Below, piece after piece: positions 59,617 to 64,000 of a DNA stretch of 64,000 nucleotides. The position numbers and the translations under genes are program-made. The notes under the pieces were generated by a model that saw only the letters and a program-made list of their open reading frames with translations, searched no databases and was not told the origin of the DNA. The stretch comes from Syntrophopropionicum propionicicum_A (GTDB taxonomy: Bacteria > Bacillota > Desulfotomaculia > Desulfotomaculales > Pelotomaculaceae), in NCBI RefSeq assembly GCF_048984525.1, contig NZ_JBMGJC010000012.1, positions 45,400 through 109,399 of the forward strand. Direction: 5' to 3'. Position 1 is the stretch's first letter. Every line of letters starts with the position of its first letter.

Positions 59617-60318
59617 TTGAGAAACATTGCGATTATTCCGGCGAGAAGCGGCTCAAAGGGGCTAAAAGATAAGAACATAATGTTACTCAACGGAAAGCCT
59701 CTCATGGCCTATACGATAGAAGCTGCAATAGAGTCTAGAATGTTCGATGAGGTATTTGTTTCTACCGATTCAGAAAAATACGCTGAAATTGCACGAGAGT
59801 ATGGCGCCAGTGTACCATCCTTGCGTAGCGAAGATTTGTCATCAGATACTGCTTCATCATGGGATGTTGTTAAGGAAGCTCTGGAGCGATATGAGGAACA
59901 TGGGCAATTCTTTGACAGCTTTACGCTTCTTCAGCCGACATCTCCGCTTAGGAAGGTAGAGGATATAGTTAAGGCATATAATTTATTCCAAGAAAGAGAT
60001 GCTAATGCCATAGTTGGAGTAACTGAAGCGGAGCATTCTCCTTTATGGTGCGGTACTTTACCAGAAGACCAGTCACTCGTTGGATTTTTCAAGAGTGAGC
60101 ATGCAAATCAGCCAAGACAGAAACTTGAACCCTATTTCAGAATTAACGGCGCAATATATATAGTTAAGACAGATTATTTTATTAAAGTAAAAGATATATA
60201 TGAAAGCAAGTGCTATGCTTATGTAATGAGCAGAGAAACTTCTATTGATATAGATACAGCCTTCGACTTTATTATCGCTGGAATTTTGGCAGAGCATGTT
60301 ATGAAGGGCATTCAATAA
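59617..60318 (+). CDS. legF: CMP-legionaminic acid synthetase (NeuA/LegF family)
   Basis: 233 residues from TTG 59617, with GAGGTG six bases upstream; a GTG at 59608 is open but lacks a site. RNIAIIPARSGSKGLKDKNI is the CTP-binding loop (about 3-20); TLLQPTSPLRKVEDI (about 107) and DIDTAFDF near the end are typical. It activates the nonulosonic acid as CMP-sugar for transfer, probably by the protein at 50.6 kb. Confidence 0.9.
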   Translation: MRNIAIIPARSGSKGLKDKNIMLLNGKPLMAYTIEAAIESRMFDEVFVSTDSEKYAEIAREYGASVPSLRSEDLSSDTASSWDVVKEALERYEEHGQFFDSFTLLQPTSPLRKVEDIVKAYNLFQERDANAIVGVTEAEHSPLWCGTLPEDQSLVGFFKSEHANQPRQKLEPYFRINGAIYIVKTDYFIKVKDIYESKCYAYVMSRETSIDIDTAFDFIIAGILAEHVMKGIQ

Positions 60319-60343
60319 ATATGATCATTGATGGAGGCGTATT

Positions 60344-61669
60344 ATGTCTCAAATAGCAGTAATTGGTACTGGCTATGTTGGCCTTGTGTCCGGCGCGGTC
60401 TTATCAGATTTCGGCCATACGGTAACGTGTGTTGATGTTGATGAGAATAAGATCAAAGGGCTTAAAGAAGGAATAATTCCCATATATGAGCCGGGGCTTG
60501 AGAGGATAGTCAAGAATAACAGCTATTATAAACGGCTTGATTTTACAACTGATATTCGCTCTTCAGTTGAAAACAACGATGTTATCTTTATTGCCGTAGG
60601 CACTCCCCCGGCGGAGGACGGCGGAGCGGATTTGCAACATGTCATTGCTGTGGCAAAGGATATTGCCGCCTATATGAATAGCTATAAGGTTATTGTAAAC
60701 AAGTCCACTGTGCCAGTGGGCACGGGTCAAAAGGTCAAAGAAGCGGTGCAGTCTATCCTTGCTGAACGCAGAGTTGACTTAACTTTTGATGTAGTGTCTA
60801 ATCCTGAATTCCTGCGCGAAGGTTCAGCTATTCAGGACTTCATGCATCCAGATCGTGTTATCATTGGCGCTGAAAGTGACCAAGCGATTAACATAATGAA
60901 AGATGTTTACAGAGTACTTTATATCAATGAGACCCCTTTTGTTGAAACCAACCTTGAAACCGCGGAGATGATCAAGTATGCTTCAAACGCGTTTCTTGCC
61001 ATGAAGATCACGTTTATCAACGAAGTAGCCAACGTTTGCGAAAAGGTCGGCGCGGATGTGCAGAAAGTAGCCAAGGCGATGGGGAGGGACGGGCGTATTG
61101 CGCCGAAGTTCCTGCATGCGGGCCCTGGTTACGGAGGTAGCTGCTTTCCCAAAGACACCAGGGCCCTGGTAAGAATTGCCCGGGATTATGGCGAGGCAAT
61201 GTCTCTTGTTGAAACAACAGTAGTTGCAAATGAGCGACAAAAAATGAAGATGGTCCAAAAAATTGTAGGCGCTATGGGTGATGATCTTGCTAACAAGAAT
61301 TTTGCCATCCTTGGCGTGACCTTCAAACCTAATACAGATGATATTAGAGATGCGCCATCGCTGGTTATCCTACCGGAACTTGTAAGGCTCGGCGCAAAAC
61401 TAAAAGTCTATGATCCCGCGGGAAAGAAAGAGGGCAGCTTGCGTTTTTCTAGTATCAAGGACTGCCTCACTTGGTGTGCTGATGCCTATGAAGCCTTGGA
61501 AAATACTGATGCCACAGTTATTCTGACGGAATGGAACGAATTTAGAAATCTCAATTTTGATAAGTTTAAGCAAATCGGCGCCGGTAAATATTTTTTTGAT
61601 TTGAGAAACATATATGATAAAAAGATCATGGTCGAAAAAGGTTTTAAATATTATGGCGTGGGTGTATAA
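60344..61669 (+). CDS. ugd: UDP-glucose 6-dehydrogenase
   Basis: 441 residues. N-terminal NAD domain SQIAVIGTGYVGLVSGAVL, STVPVGTGQKVKE, NPEFLREGSAIQDF, then the central helix and the catalytic Cys in GPGYGGSCFPKDTRAL (about 265). C-terminal UDP-binding domain includes LGVTFKPNTDDIRDAPS. It makes UDP-glucuronic acid. It is followed three bases later by a UDP-glucuronate epimerase gene. Composition is closer to the host-like genes than to the legG block. Confidence 0.93.
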   Translation: MSQIAVIGTGYVGLVSGAVLSDFGHTVTCVDVDENKIKGLKEGIIPIYEPGLERIVKNNSYYKRLDFTTDIRSSVENNDVIFIAVGTPPAEDGGADLQHVIAVAKDIAAYMNSYKVIVNKSTVPVGTGQKVKEAVQSILAERRVDLTFDVVSNPEFLREGSAIQDFMHPDRVIIGAESDQAINIMKDVYRVLYINETPFVETNLETAEMIKYASNAFLAMKITFINEVANVCEKVGADVQKVAKAMGRDGRIAPKFLHAGPGYGGSCFPKDTRALVRIARDYGEAMSLVETTVVANERQKMKMVQKIVGAMGDDLANKNFAILGVTFKPNTDDIRDAPSLVILPELVRLGAKLKVYDPAGKKEGSLRFSSIKDCLTWCADAYEALENTDATVILTEWNEFRNLNFDKFKQIGAGKYFFDLRNIYDKKIMVEKGFKYYGVGV

Positions 61670-61671
61670 TA

Positions 61672-62672
61672 ATGCGGCTAAAACCAGTTGATAATAAGAA
61701 GTTGTATTTATAACAGGTGCAGCTGGGTTTATCGGCATGCACCTGTCAAAAAGGCTTTTGGAGATGGGCTGTACCGTTATCGGACTGGATAATATGAATG
61801 ATTATTATGATGTACGGTTGAAATATGCCAGGCATGATGTTCTCAAAAAATACGATAAATTTACCTTTTATGAAATAGATATAGATGAAAAAGATTCACT
61901 CGCAACCTTGTTCAATGATAACAACATTGATGTTGTTATCAACTTGGCGGCGCAGGCTGGTGTACGATATAGTATTGAGAATCCGGATGTATACGTACAG
62001 TCCAACATTGTAGGTTTTTTCAATATCCTTGAAAGCTGCAGAAAACATAATGTAAAGCACCTGCTGTATGCGTCTTCCAGCTCGGTTTACGGTACTAATA
62101 AAAAAATTCCTTTTTCTACTGAAGACAAAGTGGATCACCCGGTCAGCCTTTACGCGGCCATAAAAAAATCCAATGAACTTATGGCTTATACATACAGTCA
62201 CCTGTATAGAATACCCGTGACAGGATTAAGGTTTTTTACTGTATATGGACCGTATGGAAGGCCTGACATGGCTTATTTTTTATTTACGAAAGCGATCATG
62301 GAGAATAAACCGATCTGGGTTTTTAATAACAGTGACATGTACAGAGATTTTACTTATATCGATGATGTGGTGGGAGCAGTTCTTGCTTTAATCGAAAACT
62401 CTCCTGTTCTTTCTATGACAGATGTACCATATAAAATATATAACATTGGCAACAACAAGCCGGAAAAACTGATCGATTTCATTACCGTTATTGAAAAAGC
62501 ATTGTGTAAAATAGCAGTGAAAGAGTTTTATCCCATCCAGCCGGGTGATATCTATCAGACCTATGCTGACGTGACTGATTTGATGAATGATGTTGGGTTT
62601 ATACCCAAAACACTTATTGGTGAGGGTATTGGCAATTTTGTGACATGGTATAAGGAATTTTATAAATGCTAA
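61672..62672 (+). pseudogene. UDP-glucuronate 4-epimerase, 5' frameshift
   Basis: The ATG at 61672 opens MRLKPVDNKK and then meets TAA at 61711 in its frame. One base more after AAGAAG would give KKVVFITGAAGFIGMHLSKRLLE, continuous with the long frame that runs to 62672. The long frame alone has no ATG, GTG or TTG before 61737, and starting there would lose the NAD-binding GAAGFIG loop. Everything else is intact: VINLAAQAGVRYSIENPDVYV, YASSSSVYG, SLYAAIKKSNELMAY (YxxxK) and TGLRFFTVYGPYGRPDMA. A real one-base deletion or a sequencing error is possible. Intact, it would make UDP-galacturonic acid. Confidence 0.8.
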
Positions 62673-63871
62673 AAAAGCTTATTGGTAAATTCCCCCCTGA
62701 ATTGCTGTTAGTATTGGCAAGTGCCGATGGTGATTTAGACAAAACAAAATATCTACTTCAGCAGCCCATCAACTGGGATAATTTTTTGCGTCTGGCAGAT
62801 CGTCACAGTGTGTATCCCTCAGTTTATAAGACATTCAGCTGCTCGGACAATGATCTTGTGCCTGGTAATGTACTTAACGTTTTGAAGCAAATGTGTCAGG
62901 ACAATACGATGAATACGCTGCGGGTAACCGGAGAAACCATAAGGCTCGGAAGCCTACTTGAAAAATCCAATATCAATACGGTGGTTTTAAAGGGGACGCC
63001 TTTATCCTGGCGTTTATATGGGGATATAGCAACTCGGCCATACGGTGATATCGATATACTAGTTGCTGCCGATAAGTTAGAACAGTCAATAACAATACTG
63101 ATAAACGAAGGTTACCGCAAAATTACGGAATGTGATTCATATGATTTAACACCACGGCAGAAGCAAATATATTTAAAGAACCGCGAACATAGCAGCCATT
63201 TTAGATATTGGAATAACGAGAAAGAAGTAATTCTAGAAATACACTGGAGGCTTAGTAAATATAGTAATGTGCTTCCATTCGCTGATGGAAGTATCAAAGA
63301 AATGGTGGTAGCGGGGAGCCCTGTAAAGGTACTTTCTGACGAGGAATGGTTATTATACCTTGTCCTGCACGGGGCGGGCCATAAATGGCATCGTCTGCGT
63401 TGGTTGCTTGACATAAATAAGTTTATCCAGCAAGAAAATATTGATTTGGTAAGCTTAAATCACCTGGCAGAAAAATACAACGTAAGGCTATTTTTGCACC
63501 AGGCAATGATACTGGTCAACCAAGTGTTCAAAGCGCCCTTGCCCTCCGATTTAGAAATAGGTACAACTACTGACAGAACCGCTTGGCGGCTGGCTGCCTT
63601 GGCATTGCAGGACCTTATATCAGAATTTTGTAATAAAGCCGGGAGTTCGGGGATATACTCCGTATTTATGGATAATTTATATGGTTTATACATGAGCAGG
63701 GGACTGATAAACAAGTTTAATTATGTATTAAAATTATTTGGACCTACAGTTGAAGATATCAAACGGGTAACTCTGCCAGATAAGTTGTATACATTGTATT
63801 ACATCATAAAGCCATTTGCTTTTATTGCCCGGCGAATGCGTAGATTACTAGCAAGAAAAAAATATACCTGA
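62666..63871 (+). CDS. Nucleotidyltransferase family protein (NTP_transf_5 type)
   Basis: 401 residues overlapping the epimerase stop by 7 bases. The nucleotidyltransferase-like core has NTVVLKGTPLSWRLYGDIATRPYGDIDILV (about 103-132, with the GDIDIL metal-binding Asp pair), followed by LEIHWRLSK (about 193) and LHGAGHKWHRLRWLLDINKF (about 233-252). The family is common in polysaccharide and lasso-peptide neighbourhoods together with PqqD and HPr-kinase-like proteins, as found at 27-28 kb. Its reaction is unknown. Codon use is host-like. Confidence 0.75.
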   Translation: MLKKLIGKFPPELLLVLASADGDLDKTKYLLQQPINWDNFLRLADRHSVYPSVYKTFSCSDNDLVPGNVLNVLKQMCQDNTMNTLRVTGETIRLGSLLEKSNINTVVLKGTPLSWRLYGDIATRPYGDIDILVAADKLEQSITILINEGYRKITECDSYDLTPRQKQIYLKNREHSSHFRYWNNEKEVILEIHWRLSKYSNVLPFADGSIKEMVVAGSPVKVLSDEEWLLYLVLHGAGHKWHRLRWLLDINKFIQQENIDLVSLNHLAEKYNVRLFLHQAMILVNQVFKAPLPSDLEIGTTTDRTAWRLAALALQDLISEFCNKAGSSGIYSVFMDNLYGLYMSRGLINKFNYVLKLFGPTVEDIKRVTLPDKLYTLYYIIKPFAFIARRMRRLLARKKYT

Positions 63872-63875
63872 GCTT

Positions 63876-64000
63876 TGAACTGCACCCCAAATGTTAGACA
63901 TGTGATAAAGTATATATGTCTAACGAAAGGTGGTGCAGTTTTTTAATGGCGAAATATACTCCTGAATACAAGTTAGAAGTAGTAAAAAGCGTATTAGAGG
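63876..64000 (+). mobile_element. Left end of an IS3-family (IS150-type) insertion sequence, cut by the window end
   Basis: The terminal sequence TGAACTGCACCCC and AAATGTTAGACA is of the IS150-group type. An internal inverted repeat GTTAGACAT/ATGTCTAAC (63893-63901 and 63916-63924) and AAAGGTGG precede the orfA start. The right end is outside the window. Confidence 0.75.
63946..64000 (+). CDS. IS3-family transposase orfA (partial)
   Basis: ATG 63946 opens MAKYTPEYKLEVVKSVLE, the usual start of the helix-turn-helix OrfA of IS3/IS150 elements. Only 18 codons are in the window. The AAAGGTGG site lies about 15 bases before the start. Confidence 0.75.
   Translation, partial: MAKYTPEYKLEVVKSVLE

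Overview
The window looks like a chromosomal segment of an anaerobic, spore-former-type Firmicute, most likely Peptococcaceae (Pelotomaculum/Desulfotomaculum relatives). This is inferred from the RuvX - YrzB - VanW-type - MltG - peptidase U32 gene order, a tungsten-type aldehyde:ferredoxin oxidoreductase, sigma-54 control, an apparent UGA-encoded selenoprotein, and abundant short palindromic repeats. No species can be named from the sequence alone. No rRNA, tRNA or CRISPR array was seen.

Region 1 (1-9.9 kb) is mostly housekeeping: the end of ruvX, yrzB, a VanW/G5 envelope protein, mltG, a U32 tRNA-hydroxylation protein, oligoendopeptidase F, a class B penicillin-binding protein and an ATP-grasp protein. 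A small minus-strand gene (8327-8557) encodes a glutaredoxin-like protein whose first active-site Cys is replaced by an in-frame TGA, with a SECIS-like hairpin at the right distance. ORF finders that stop at TGA cannot report it. Palindromic repeats built on GGGGACGGTTCT lie between many of these genes.

Region 2 (9.9-23.1 kb) is a catabolic regulon. gabT (minus) and an operon of aldehyde ferredoxin oxidoreductase, two carboxyltransferase-domain proteins (PxpB/PxpC type), PxpA, biotin carrier, biotin carboxylase and a YaaH-type transporter (plus) diverge from a 590-bp region. That region carries a sigma-54 promoter facing each way, and a PAS/AAA+ sigma-54 activator follows the operon. A plausible reading is biotin- and ATP-dependent opening of a cyclic amide such as 5-oxoproline or a lactam, transamination of an omega-amino acid, and aldehyde oxidation to ferredoxin. 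A PAS protein and a PocR-domain histidine kinase follow.

Region 3 (23.1-28.7 kb) has a degenerate repeat cluster, an IS110-family element with a structured upstream RNA region (bridge-RNA candidate), and a minus-strand operon of HPr-kinase-like, PqqD/RRE, transglutaminase-like B2 and ABC exporter genes. These are the tailoring and export genes of a lasso-peptide cluster, without a visible precursor or cyclase.

Region 4 (28.7-63.9 kb) is a large extracellular polysaccharide locus. It starts with a Wzz-like protein and a cyclic-di-GMP-I riboswitch that ends in a terminator ahead of a PglF/CapD-type dehydratase. The visibly AT-rich, mosaic remainder encodes a phosphoglycosyl transferase, glycosyltransferases, Wzy, Wzx, a dTDP-Fuc3NAc/Qui3NAc-type set (rmlA, rmlB, a GNAT-FdtA/QdtA fusion, an FdtB-type transaminase), a complete legionaminic acid set (ptmE, legB, legC, legH, legI, legG, legF), a formyltransferase and deacetylase, a likely nonulosonate transferase, UDP-glucose dehydrogenase and a frameshifted UDP-glucuronate epimerase. 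Scars of recombination include a doubly frameshifted DegT gene, a truncated GT2 gene, a second legG remnant and a chimeric transketolase tail. The window ends in the left end of an IS3-family element.
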